DNA of 64,000 nucleotides from JAJDYQ01 sp963662865. Its GTDB lineage: Bacteria > Pseudomonadota > Gammaproteobacteria > JAJDYQ01. Position 1 is the first letter of the stretch, and each line of letters opens with the position of its first letter. Below are positions 25,672-33,679 of the stretch, in pieces. Position numbers and translations under genes: made by a program. The stretch covers positions 682,001 to 746,000 of the forward strand of contig OY759969.1 of assembly GCA_963662865.1 (NCBI GenBank). The letters run 5' to 3'. The notes below the pieces were generated by a model. It ran no database searches and was not told the origin of the DNA. It saw only the letters and a program-made list of their open reading frames with translations.

Positions 25672-26982
25672 TTATGAAGAGACCTGCAGGATCTCGCTTG
25701 CGGCCTGCTTACCACTCATTACGGCACCTTCCAGGGTTGCCGGGTATCCGGTTTGAGTGTAATCACCGGCGAGCACAAGGCCCTTAAGAGTGGTTACATT
25801 GGTCGGGCGCAGGCTTTCCATTTCCGGGGTCGCTGAGAATGTCGCCCGTTTCTCACGGATCACCAGACTGTCCGTCGGTTCATCCCGTAGCCTGCTGGCT
25901 GTCTTTATATCGTTGATGACGGTTTGCACCAGCTCGTCTTTGCCCATATTCGAATATCCGCCATCCGCGCTGATAACGGCCGAAATAATTTGTGGGTGGC
26001 TGGTAATTCTGCGATCAAATACCCACTGGGTGAGCCTGTCCGCATAGCCCTGCATGGCCGGGTTAAGCATCACGGCTTTGGCATATTTGAGAAAAATTGT
26101 GGTGATCGGTTCATATTTGAATTGCAGTAAATTTGTATGGAGTTCACTCAGGCTGGAAATGCTCGCAACAAGCTGTGCCGCACTCCAGGCACTGGTGGCA
26201 AGAATAACCTGATCAGCCGGCAGCGTTTGGCGACTGGTAATGACACCGGAAATTTCATTCCGGGCAAGTTGCAGACCGGTGACACGTTCCCGTGTTATGA
26301 CGTTTACATTATGCCGTGCAAGCCAGGCGAGGGCAGGTTGTGGTAACACACGTCCCATATTGTAGCGAGGCAGCAGCAAATCGGAGTCCGTGTTCTTACG
26401 CATAAAGGAGTCTTTAAGCACTCTTTGAAACAGCCGGGCAGAAGCCTTGTCCGGATAGGTATTTAACGCCGCAATACAAAGCGGAACCCACAGGAAACGC
26501 GAGACGCGCACTGACTGACCCGTGCAGTGCAGAAGTTCGGTAACTGTCATGTCGTGATGTGCATCCAGATTGATTAATCTGAACCAGTTGAAAAGGGTCT
26601 TGCCTTTATCGGAAGCGGTCAGCCCTTCGGCACGTAAAAGTGCCAGCAGAAGGTGAAAGGGCGCGGGAATTTCAGGCGCCTTGAGAGCAACGCTGGTTTC
26701 AGCTCCGATGACATTCAGCGACAACGGCAGGCGGTGGAATACAAACGATTCACGCAGACCGATAATACTGAGCAGTTCAAGCAGATTGCGATAGGCGCCC
26801 AGTGCGATATGCTGGCCGTTGTCAACCGGCAGGTCGCCAAACATGACCATGCGGGCACGGCCGCCAGATTGTTCGGCGGCCTCAATAATGGTAGCGCCCC
26901 GGCCTTTTTCGGCAAGATGGATTGCTGCTGATATACCGGCCCAGCCACCGCCAACAATAACGACGGGTTTTTCCGATGACAT
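25672..26982 (-). CDS. hpnE: Hydroxysqualene dehydroxylase HpnE
   Basis: HpnE is an FAD enzyme that reduces hydroxysqualene to squalene in the HpnC-HpnD-HpnE route. The 436-residue protein begins with the dinucleotide-binding PVVIVGGGWAGISAAIHLAEKG and the E of the beta-alpha-beta fold. GGRARMVMFGDLPVDNGQHIALGAY follows, and near the C-terminus LVLAGDYTQTGYPATLEGAVMSGK, the FAD-contact motif of amine-oxidase-type desaturases. Length is normal. It follows hpnD with a 1 bp gap, so the two are cotranscribed. Squalene made by this route feeds hopanoids or carotenoid-like products; no squalene-hopene cyclase gene is in this window. Confidence 0.92.
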   Translation of the reverse strand: MSSEKPVVIVGGGWAGISAAIHLAEKGRGATIIEAAEQSGGRARMVMFGDLPVDNGQHIALGAYRNLLELLSIIGLRESFVFHRLPLSLNVIGAETSVALKAPEIPAPFHLLLALLRAEGLTASDKGKTLFNWFRLINLDAHHDMTVTELLHCTGQSVRVSRFLWVPLCIAALNTYPDKASARLFQRVLKDSFMRKNTDSDLLLPRYNMGRVLPQPALAWLARHNVNVITRERVTGLQLARNEISGVITSRQTLPADQVILATSAWSAAQLVASISSLSELHTNLLQFKYEPITTIFLKYAKAVMLNPAMQGYADRLTQWVFDRRITSHPQIISAVISADGGYSNMGKDELVQTVINDIKTASRLRDEPTDSLVIREKRATFSATPEMESLRPTNVTTLKGLVLAGDYTQTGYPATLEGAVMSGKQAASEILQVSS

Positions 26983-26983
26983 A

Positions 26984-27856
26984 TCAGGCGGCGCTTCTTT
27001 TCAGGTAATGCCGATAGCGTTTGTGTTCGCGGCGTATCGTCTTCCAGGCGATCCATAACTTGGACAGATTGGGTGTGGACATCCTCCCGCCCATAACATT
27101 AAAGCTATTCTTGCGGATGCGAGTGAGCAGGGAGTGATATATTGATGCCATGACGAGACCACTGCGCTGATTCCAACGGTCGCTCTCAGGCAATTTCGAG
27201 ATCGATGACTCATAATAGACTTCGGCGCGATTCGCCAGCTCCAGCAACACGGCATGAAGGCCATCGCTGAATTCACCTGCCATCAACGATGTTTCATCAA
27301 CGCCATATCTGGCAAGTAAGTCCTGAGGAAGATAGATGCGATTACGTCCGTTGTCTTCTTTAACATCCCGGATAATGTTGGTGAGTTGGAGGGCCATGCC
27401 CAGATCATGGGCATATTGTTCAGTTGCCTTGTCTTCATAGCCAAACAGGTGCGCCGCAATGAGGCCGACTGCGCTGGCGGTGTGGTAACAATACTTTTCC
27501 AGCTCTGCAATACTGGCATAACGGGTTTGCAGGAGATCCATCTGCATACCGTCAACAATGTCGTCAAAGTATCCTTGTGTCAGTCCGAAAGGCTCAATCA
27601 GGCGCTGCAACTCCAGGCCTACGGGATGTTGGGCACTTCCGGCAAAAATTTGATTCAGTTCATGGCGCCACCAGTTGAGTTTTTGTTGAGCGACCGCGGC
27701 CTCGCGTACCTCATCAACAATGTCGTCTGCTTCCCGGCAAAAGGCATACAATGCAGTAATGGCGCGGCGAATATCAGGCGGCAGAAATAGAAAGCTGTAA
27801 TAAAAGCTGGAGCCGCTGGAAGCCGTTTTGTCCTGACAATATTGTTCTGGCGTCAT
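26984..27856 (-). CDS. hpnD: Presqualene diphosphate synthase HpnD
   Basis: HpnD joins two farnesyl diphosphates to presqualene diphosphate. The 290-residue protein of the squalene/phytoene synthase family has the first Asp-rich motif ALYAFCREADDIVDE (about residues 37-51) and the second LTNIIRDVKEDNGRNRIYLP (about 155-174). SSFYYSFLFLP lies near the N-terminus. HpnD rather than HpnC is chosen because it directly precedes hpnE and has the usual HpnD N-terminus MTPEQYCQDKTASSGSSFYY. HpnC, the third enzyme, is not seen here; the upstream side is an autotransporter remnant. Start ATG at 27856. Confidence 0.9.
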   Translation of the reverse strand: MTPEQYCQDKTASSGSSFYYSFLFLPPDIRRAITALYAFCREADDIVDEVREAAVAQQKLNWWRHELNQIFAGSAQHPVGLELQRLIEPFGLTQGYFDDIVDGMQMDLLQTRYASIAELEKYCYHTASAVGLIAAHLFGYEDKATEQYAHDLGMALQLTNIIRDVKEDNGRNRIYLPQDLLARYGVDETSLMAGEFSDGLHAVLLELANRAEVYYESSISKLPESDRWNQRSGLVMASIYHSLLTRIRKNSFNVMGGRMSTPNLSKLWIAWKTIRREHKRYRHYLKRSAA

Positions 27857-27902
27857 TAAGGCGAGGTCAATACAAAAGTGAGGCGCATTCTAGCGGAAAT
27901 AG

Positions 27903-28472
27903 ATGAGTTTTTCCGGGTGCGTGGTTTCAATTAACTGTAGTAAGTTCAGAAGCATACCGCACATTGAGCAGACCTCGGCCGCTGTGTGCAGGACGCTGCT
28001 GGAGCGCCCGATGGAGGCAGGTGGCCTGACGTTGGTGCTGACCTCGGATGCGGCGCTGGCGCGTATTGAATCGGAATTGGAGTTGGGCCTGCGCTATGAC
28101 GGCGGCAATACCAGCCGACGGCCTGGAGTGGAACTGGGCGGCGTCAGTTGGGAGTTGCCATCCAAAGGATTGATCATTGACCTGTGTGGCCGGTGCCTGC
28201 TGGACCATGAGGCCGCAAAGTGGCATGAGCAGGGCGTGTCCGGTTCGCTGCGCTACGACCGGCGGTCGGGTTCGTCACCGGATTCGATGCGGGGCCCATC
28301 GCTGAGTCTGCGTCAGGAATACGGCACCGTCCCGGCCTCGGGAGGTCTGGACCGGTTGTTGTCGGATTCACTGGAAGAGGATTCATCTCAAGGGCCGGAC
28401 CGACTGAAGGTGTTTCCGGCTAACGCCCTTCAACATCAAGCAGGCGGCTTGATGTTGTTTCATAGGTACTGA
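27903..28472 (+). pseudogene. Remnant of an autotransporter-type beta-barrel protein
   Basis: From about codon 40, this 189-codon frame reads like the outer-membrane barrel end of large autotransporters: LARIESELELGLRYDGGNTS, VELGGVSWELPSKGLIIDLC, and KWHEQGVSGSLRYDRRSGSS. SLSLRQEYGTVPASGGLDRL also fits. The passenger domain and the start of the barrel are missing, and the first 40 codons (SGCVVSINCSKFRSIPHIEQ) look random. The C-terminal strand ending in a conserved aromatic residue is also lost. It is therefore interpreted as a decayed gene end. An outer-membrane protein fused by chance is less likely. It is divergent from hpnD. Confidence 0.6.
28431..28461 (+). terminator. Strong hairpin after the autotransporter remnant
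   Basis: CAACATCAAGC (28431-28441) pairs perfectly with GCTTGATGTTG (28447-28457) around AGGCG, an 11 bp stem, followed by TTTCAT. The T-tract is short, so termination may be inefficient. It fits a rho-independent terminator at the end of the former gene or between the two converging units. Confidence 0.55.
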
Positions 28473-28508
28473 ATCGGGACAAGTACTTGCTTGAGGGGTT
28501 GCCGTGGT

Positions 28509-29585
28509 TTACTTGTTGGGCTGGGAGGCATCGATTTGTTCCTGATCGTGCGGTTCATCTGCATGTTCAGGGTGGAAGATGACGAATCTTTGAATCAGAA
28601 AATTGATCGGGTAAAGAAGAATATCTACAGGGATCTTCGAGATCGCAGGGGCGATACCGAAGACGGAATGAGCCATGTGGACCAGGTATGCCGTAACGAA
28701 GGCCATGCTGATTACCTGCAACAGGTAGAGCAGGAACTCATGTGCTCCGCGGGAGCGAGAGCGAAATGTGAAGTGCTTGACGAGCAAGAAGTTGATCAGT
28801 AGTGAAGACAGCCGGCCAAGGTACACGCTCGACAGGATGTGGCCTGAGAGCGTCAGCGCGACAAGATAGACGCCGAAATCCACGACAACCGAGGTGATGC
28901 CCGCCAGCATGTGGCGAAAGAGAACCCAATAGATCCGCAATGAATCCAGAATGGGGTTGAAATGGGAACCCTGGTTGGCATCCAGATAGACGGTATGAAT
29001 GGGGACTTCATCGAAGGCGAGGCCGCATTTCTTTACCATGCACAGTATTTCTGTCTCGAATTCGTATCGGTCGAAAGGGATGTTGGTGAGGGCGGGGAGC
29101 ATTGCCGTCGGAATGCCACGCAAGCCGGTCTGTGTATCGGATAGCCTGACATTCAGAAAAACACGCATCACTGATCTTGTGAGCAGATTGCCCAAGCGGC
29201 TTCTCAATGGGACGTTGCCTGTGAAGCTGCGCACTCCGACGATGAGTGAGGTGGTTTTTTCGCACAGGCGGCGGGCGACCTGCAACCCATCCGAGGGCAG
29301 GTGCTGGCCATCGGCGTCGAGGGTCACTATGCCGACACTGCCGGGATAATGATCAAGTACATGTCGAAAGGCTGTCTTCAGGGCCGCGCCCTTGCCTCGG
29401 TTGGAGGCATGGCTGAGTACGGTAACACCCTCACTGGCGAGGAGTCGTTCAAAAATCGTCCCGTCATTACTGCCGTCGTTTACGACAATTAATGGAAAGT
29501 GCCTGCGCAACGCCTGGACGAGCCGGAACAATGTTTCGTCCGGATTGTAGGCTGGAATGACTCCGACGATATCTGAGCAGGTCAT
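28509..29585 (-). CDS. GT2 glycosyltransferase fused to a GtrA-type membrane domain
   Basis: This is a bifunctional protein of about 358 residues from the ATG at 29585. The N-terminal half is a dolichyl-phosphate-mannose-synthase-like GT2: VGVIPAYNPDETLF, IVVNDGSNDGT, the LDADGQHLPSD DxD motif, and DTQTGLRGIP further on. Such enzymes load a sugar onto a polyprenyl phosphate carrier. The C-terminal half (about residues 240-345) has four hydrophobic segments (ITSVVVDFGVYLVALTLSG, GRLSSLLINFLLVKHFTF, EFLLYLLQVISMAFVTAYLV, DILLYPINFLIQRFVIF). This is the GtrA pattern, implicated in moving lipid-linked sugars across the membrane. An upstream in-frame start at 29711 would lie in the preceding gene. 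It starts 4 bp after the stop of the STT3-like gene, so the two form an operon. Confidence 0.85.
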   Translation of the reverse strand: MTCSDIVGVIPAYNPDETLFRLVQALRRHFPLIVVNDGSNDGTIFERLLASEGVTVLSHASNRGKGAALKTAFRHVLDHYPGSVGIVTLDADGQHLPSDGLQVARRLCEKTTSLIVGVRSFTGNVPLRSRLGNLLTRSVMRVFLNVRLSDTQTGLRGIPTAMLPALTNIPFDRYEFETEILCMVKKCGLAFDEVPIHTVYLDANQGSHFNPILDSLRIYWVLFRHMLAGITSVVVDFGVYLVALTLSGHILSSVYLGRLSSLLINFLLVKHFTFRSRSRGAHEFLLYLLQVISMAFVTAYLVHMAHSVFGIAPAISKIPVDILLYPINFLIQRFVIFHPEHADEPHDQEQIDASQPNK

Positions 29586-29589
29586 GGAT

Positions 29590-31800
29590 TCAAGGATTTG
29601 AGGTGACTTCCCAAAGCGAAAAATTCGGGCTTCTGGCAACCGTATGGCGAAAGTACTCTGGGCTGGCCGTGTGTCGAATGAAAAGTCGGTTGAAGAGTGA
29701 CTCGGCTGCATTGCTTGTCATGATCGCACCGAATCCGTTGTGCGGCATCCACTCGATGTGAAAGCCTTCCGGGTGTCCATAGTTTCTTATCTCCAAGTGG
29801 TCGCCGGTATATGTGCTCAGCCGCTTCACTCTTTGTATGAACACCTGTCCACCTGTGGCCAATCTCAGTTTTTTCCCCTTGTTAACATCGAAGGTGAGAT
29901 TTTTGTTCAAGACAATCGTGTCGCCAGTGCGTTTGATATGGAACAGGGGCTGGATGGTTGAAGCCTCTCCTTCCTCTTCCTTTGCGTCCCATGTCCCGTA
30001 CCGGAACCATTGGCTGGTAAACATGGCGTTATTGAGTAACAGATAGACGGGCGTCCTCTGAGAAGGAAAGAGAAACTCCCGGCAGGTCTCGGTGGATGTA
30101 CAAATCGTGTCGCGTCCGGCTTGTCGAGAGAGTTCCAGCAGGGCTTGGGCCGCCTTTTCTGGAGGCCGGCCAAGTTCTTGTTTTACCCAACGCAGGCCGA
30201 ATCCCGGCGAACCGACCAGCTTGTAGATCTGGTGCAGACCCATCTTACCATGTGCTACGTAGAAGTGGATGAAGTTGCGTGCGAAGTTCTGGTGAGGGCT
30301 GGCCAGTGGGAGGTTGCCGTACACTCGCCGCTCACCACTCATGAACTGGCCGTCGGAGATTACGCGGCGACCGGTGAAGTACATGAGCGGGTATCCCAGG
30401 GTCCACGAGGTCCAGATGACAGCGTCCTCTGGCGTTCTTTCCCGGATGCTCGACACAGACGGCATCAGGTAGATCACACGGGGTGCGGTGGGAGGTTTCG
30501 ACATTTGGTTGACTATATTGAGGGCAACGGTTGCTATCACACCCCCCGTGACCACAACCGCCCCGAGCCTGGGCCAGCGGCGGCTGAATAACCTGTACAC
30601 GGCGTTGACCAGGAAGGCCAAACCCAGGCCCAGCGGCGGTCCCCAGAAAATCAAAGCACGGCTGCCGAACAGGAAGGCACTCAAAGCCAGTACTATCGGC
30701 CCGGTCAACGCCACTGCGGCTCGTCCCGGGCAAGTCCATATCAGACACAGGAAACCGATCAGGCAGAGCAAAAAGGTGGCAGAGAACCCTATGGTCCCAT
30801 TGATCAGCGCGTCCCAGTTCACGGCCCCGAGTTCGCTGATGTCGCCGCGCACATCGGGCCAGTGGGCTGTCGCACCTTTGACGCCGTGGACAAGTATCTC
30901 CCGGATGCTGTGTTGGGTCTCGTTCACAGCTTCCGGGAACGAGATCAGAAAGGCAAGAAGTGCCCCGATGACACCCGCGCCAGCCAAGAGTCCTTCCCGG
31001 CGTTGCGGTCGGTAGTACAGTGCAGCACTGATCAGGAATGGCGTGAGACAGATCAGGGCAACGGCTTCCGGGGCCTGATCCCACCACCAGACAAAGAATC
31101 CGGCATTGATCCCGGCACCGAGCAGGTAAAGGTGGCGAACGGGAGTCCGGTGCAACCCGAAGCCGAGAGCCAGAACGGATGCGCACAACGAAAAGAAGAC
31201 AATCAGGCTGTCGGTGTCATAGAAACCCAGTTCAGTTCTGCTGACATAGGTCCAGGGGGTGACTGCCACCACCGCCGCGGCGAGTGACGGCAGGGCGGGA
31301 ATCTGCAATTGTCGGCACAGGACAAGAACAGGCAGGACCAGACTCAATGAAAGGGGCACCGGCAATATTGTGGCACTCCAGTCCAGGGAGAGTGAGGTCA
31401 CAGTGCTGAACAGCACGGTCAGTACTGAGAGCAGGGGTGGGGGGTACGGACGCGGCGGATGCTCTGGCACCGTCCTCAGTTCATCTACCGGTCGGTATTC
31501 ACTGTCCCGAAAATCCCGGGCAAGGCGCAGGTAGTAATATCCGTCTCCATTTTGCAGCAGAGGCTCGTTCTCGAAGAAATAGATGTGTTGATTGTCCTGC
31601 CATGCGCCATAGTGGTGGGTGCGCAGCAGTACGCCGACCGTTAATATGAGCAGGAGCGTCAACCAATAGGCCCATCTGGTCCAGCGTAGGGGTTGAAGGG
31701 GTAAACCTGCGAGCGAGGAGTGTTTCAAGGCTGGTATGTTATGAAAATAATAAATTTTGCCCTTGTGTTTAGTATCTGTCCAGTGCCATGTAGAGAACAT
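29590..31800 (-). CDS. STT3/PglB-like oligosaccharyltransferase with altered WWDYG motif
   Basis: This is a 736-residue integral membrane protein. The N-terminal half has about a dozen hydrophobic helices, and the C-terminal soluble part begins near residue 440. The two acidic catalytic motifs of STT3/PglB transferases are visible: QNGDGYYYLRLARD (residues 83-96, Asp86 in the place of PglB Asp54) and SRTELGFYDTDSL (residues 187-199, Asp195 and Asp197). The sequon-binding WWDYG motif is SWTLG here (residues 465-469, in VIWTSWTLGYPLMYFTG), keeping the second Trp and the Gly but losing Asp and Tyr. PglB transfers a lipid-linked oligosaccharide to Asn in secreted proteins. Loss of WWD suggests a changed acceptor or no sequon reading. 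It is followed by the GT2-GtrA gene. No strong ribosome binding site is seen before the ATG at 31800. Confidence 0.82.
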   Translation of the reverse strand: MFSTWHWTDTKHKGKIYYFHNIPALKHSSLAGLPLQPLRWTRWAYWLTLLLILTVGVLLRTHHYGAWQDNQHIYFFENEPLLQNGDGYYYLRLARDFRDSEYRPVDELRTVPEHPPRPYPPPLLSVLTVLFSTVTSLSLDWSATILPVPLSLSLVLPVLVLCRQLQIPALPSLAAAVVAVTPWTYVSRTELGFYDTDSLIVFFSLCASVLALGFGLHRTPVRHLYLLGAGINAGFFVWWWDQAPEAVALICLTPFLISAALYYRPQRREGLLAGAGVIGALLAFLISFPEAVNETQHSIREILVHGVKGATAHWPDVRGDISELGAVNWDALINGTIGFSATFLLCLIGFLCLIWTCPGRAAVALTGPIVLALSAFLFGSRALIFWGPPLGLGLAFLVNAVYRLFSRRWPRLGAVVVTGGVIATVALNIVNQMSKPPTAPRVIYLMPSVSSIRERTPEDAVIWTSWTLGYPLMYFTGRRVISDGQFMSGERRVYGNLPLASPHQNFARNFIHFYVAHGKMGLHQIYKLVGSPGFGLRWVKQELGRPPEKAAQALLELSRQAGRDTICTSTETCREFLFPSQRTPVYLLLNNAMFTSQWFRYGTWDAKEEEGEASTIQPLFHIKRTGDTIVLNKNLTFDVNKGKKLRLATGGQVFIQRVKRLSTYTGDHLEIRNYGHPEGFHIEWMPHNGFGAIMTSNAAESLFNRLFIRHTASPEYFRHTVARSPNFSLWEVTSNP

Positions 31801-31912
31801 TAATAATCTGTCCGTTTTAAGAGCACGAGGAGTATCCGATTGTATAGTAGCGATATGTATGTACGATCAGGGACTTTGATGAGCTTAGCCAGACAGTGAC
31901 ACAGACTTGTTG

Positions 31913-32011
31913 ATGCGATTTGAAGATACCGATTCGATGTGGACAGAACGCCGATTGAGGCAGGTCCAGGTAGCCCGGATGCTCGGGGGGTTCGAGCGGA
32001 CATTCCGTTAA
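31913..32011 (+). pseudogene. N-terminal remnant of an ISNCY-like transposase
   Basis: ATG at 31913 opens a 32-codon frame MRFEDTDSMWTERRLRQVQV then ARMLGGFERTFR, ending in TAA. This resembles the helix-turn-helix start of ISNCY-type transposases (MRF..., LTQxEAAxxLGxxxRTFRR). The rest is absent. The surrounding 31801-32080 holds no other gene and is AT-rich towards 32080. Confidence 0.5.
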
Positions 32012-32080
32012 TAAAACACTCCGATTCGGTTGATGTATGCCACACTGAGTTATTATTAAATAATATAATGATTTAATTAA

Positions 32081-32427
32081 ATTCTAATTAATGAGATTTC
32101 ATCATCTGAGCTTGCTGAAATGATGGTTGGTGATGCCCCGCCCAGGTTTATTGATGTCCGATCTGCCGGTGAAGTGATGCAGGGTGCTTTACTTCATGCA
32201 GAGCAATATGAGTCTGCACGTTATCCCGCTAAAGGTATCGGAGCTGGATAAAAATCAGCAAATGGTCTTTATATTGCCGTATCAGGGTGCGCTCTGCTCA
32301 GGTTTGCTGTTTTCTCAAGCAACAGGGTTTCGATAATGTCATTAATCTCAGAGGTGGCATTATGGATTGGGTTCGAAGTGGTCGAGAGGTTATTGGCGGG
32401 GACTATATGTTGTCAGAGGCGATTTAA
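32081..32427 (+). pseudogene. Frameshifted rhodanese (sulfurtransferase) gene
   Basis: Pieces in three frames together cover a full single-domain rhodanese. Frame one reads EISSSELAEMMVGDAPPRFI then DVRSAGEVMQGALLHAE (to about 32206). After a shift comes MSLHVIPLKVSELDKNQQMV (to about 32268). After a second shift comes YCRIRVRSAQVCCFLKQQGF then DNVINLRGGIMDWVRSG, ending with TAA at 32427. The active-site loop CRSGxRS appears as CRIRVRS with its Cys kept. The first frame has no ATG before its stop at 32078-32080. In sulfur oxidisers rhd-tusA-dsrE2 form a relay operon, and tusA follows at once, so this is probably a recently broken member. Errors in the read sequence would be the other explanation. 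Confidence 0.75.
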
Positions 32428-32562
32428 TAACCAGTACTAATGAAATATGGTTTACAGGTTGTGTTTACCGGATTCTTGGATTATAAAATGCGACCAAATT
32501 ACGTCGCCCATCACTATGATGGTTTTTTCACATCGATAACTTAATTATGTAAGGGGTTTACC

Positions 32563-32793
32563 ATGGCTGATTTTGATCAGGAATTAGATGCAAGTGGGCT
32601 GAACTGCCCTCTACCTATTTTACGTGCCAAGAAGGCGATAGCTGGTCTGGGGTCCGGTCAGGTACTTCGCATTATTGCCACTGATCCGGGTTCTGTAAAG
32701 GATTTTGAGGCCTTTGCCAAGCAAACAGGTAATGAACTTCTGGAATCCGGAGAGCAGGATGGCAAGTTCGTGTTTGCCATGAAAAAGGCGTAA
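32563..32793 (+). CDS. tusA: Sulfur carrier protein TusA
   Basis: TusA is a small sulfur carrier of 76 residues that holds persulfide on a conserved Cys. The motif is LDASGLNCPLPILRAKKAIA, with Cys15 in CPxP. The rest follows the family: GSGQVLRIIATDPGSVKDFEAFAKQTG and GKFVFAMKKA. In E. coli it relays sulfur to tRNA thiolation. In sulfur oxidisers it carries sulfane sulfur towards the heterodisulfide reductase-like or reverse Dsr route, especially when clustered with rhd and dsrE2 as here. The ATG at 32563 has GTAAGGGGTTT upstream. The dsrE2-like gene follows 34 bp downstream. Confidence 0.95.
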   Translation: MADFDQELDASGLNCPLPILRAKKAIAGLGSGQVLRIIATDPGSVKDFEAFAKQTGNELLESGEQDGKFVFAMKKA

Positions 32794-32827
32794 CGCGATT
32801 ACCCCTAATTTCAGGAGGAATATTCTG

Positions 32828-33307
32828 ATGGCAGAAAAAAAGCTCGCAATTATTGCAACAAAAGGGACCCTTGATTGGGCTTACCCTCCATTTATTCTGG
32901 CTTCTACGGCGGCGGCACTGGGTTATGAGGTGCAGATTTTTTTTACTTTTTATGGGCTTCAACTGTGTAAAAAGAAGCTGGACCTTAGAATCAGTTCGCT
33001 GGGGAATCCGGGCATGCCAATGCCTATCGCCATGGATAAATGGTTTCCGGTTGCATTACAGGCGCTTCCGGGTATGGAAGGTATGATGACAGCAATGATG
33101 AAGAAAAAAATGGCGTCTAAAGGCGTTGCCAGTCTGGAGGATCTGCGTCAGTTATCGCAGGAAGCCGAGGTTAAGATGATTGCCTGTCAAATGACAGTTG
33201 ACCTGTTTGACATGAATCCCGGCGATTTCATTGATGGGATTGAGTTTGGAGGAGCGGCGACATTTTTTGAGTTTGCCGGCGAAGCCGATATTACGATGTA
33301 TATCTAA
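32828..33307 (+). CDS. DsrE2-like sulfurtransferase
   Basis: A 159-residue member of the DsrE/DsrF/DsrH fold, DsrE2 type. It begins with KKLAIIATKGTLDWAYPPFI then LASTAAALGYEVQIFFTFYG, as in DsrE2. The sulfur-accepting Cys is in VKMIACQMTVDLFDM (Cys120), and Cys47 in LQLCKKKL is a second conserved Cys. GMPMPIAMDKWFPVALQALPGME and GATFFEFAGEADITMYI complete the match. DsrE2 proteins pass sulfur with TusA in oxidation of reduced sulfur; some have a membrane anchor, but none is obvious here. It follows tusA by 34 bp with AGGAGGAAT before the start, so they share an operon. Confidence 0.9.
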   Translation: MAEKKLAIIATKGTLDWAYPPFILASTAAALGYEVQIFFTFYGLQLCKKKLDLRISSLGNPGMPMPIAMDKWFPVALQALPGMEGMMTAMMKKKMASKGVASLEDLRQLSQEAEVKMIACQMTVDLFDMNPGDFIDGIEFGGAATFFEFAGEADITMYI

Positions 33308-33679
33308 AGTGGCACTGGTTATTAACGCTGCCTGCTTGCCGACACAAGCCCGATTAAGGACTATCCGTTCATGTCAGTGTCAGGCCGTTTTTCCTGCTTC
33401 GCAGTATTTTAGTCGCTTGCTTTCCTGCAAACTGGCCTGAAAGAGTCGCTATCTGGCAGCATTAATGCCTGCAGATAGTGGATATTTAAGCCATAAATCG
33501 CAGCATTTGATGAGTATTAATCAGAAAATCGCTTCCCATTAGCATATCGGGTGCTGGTTATTTTGGTCCCTATTCACAGGTCCCTTGGATGTATCTGATA
33601 TGTGCTACACTCTCCAGCCATAAAAAATCTGGCGGTAGTCCGCTAAATCTGGAATATTTGATTTCTAAGAGATCGTAAC
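33308..33679. other. Gene-free upstream region of the LysR gene
   Basis: No coding sequence or RNA is recognised in these 370 bases. A short imperfect inverted repeat occurs near 33452-33480 (CTATCTGGCAG, then CTGCAGATAG), an arrangement that a regulator dimer could bind. It ends in the 5' leader of the LysR-type gene, with a possible extended -10 (TGCTACACT) near 33604. Confidence 0.35.

Noticed and set aside
30332..31186. 284-codon minus-strand frame inside the STT3-like gene
   Set aside because: It overlaps the transferase in another phase, is rich in Arg/Pro from GC-rich codons, and has no motifs; it is a shadow.
31800..32045. 81-codon minus-strand frame upstream of the STT3-like gene
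   Set aside because: It overlaps the ISNCY-like remnant and has no protein pattern; treated as chance.
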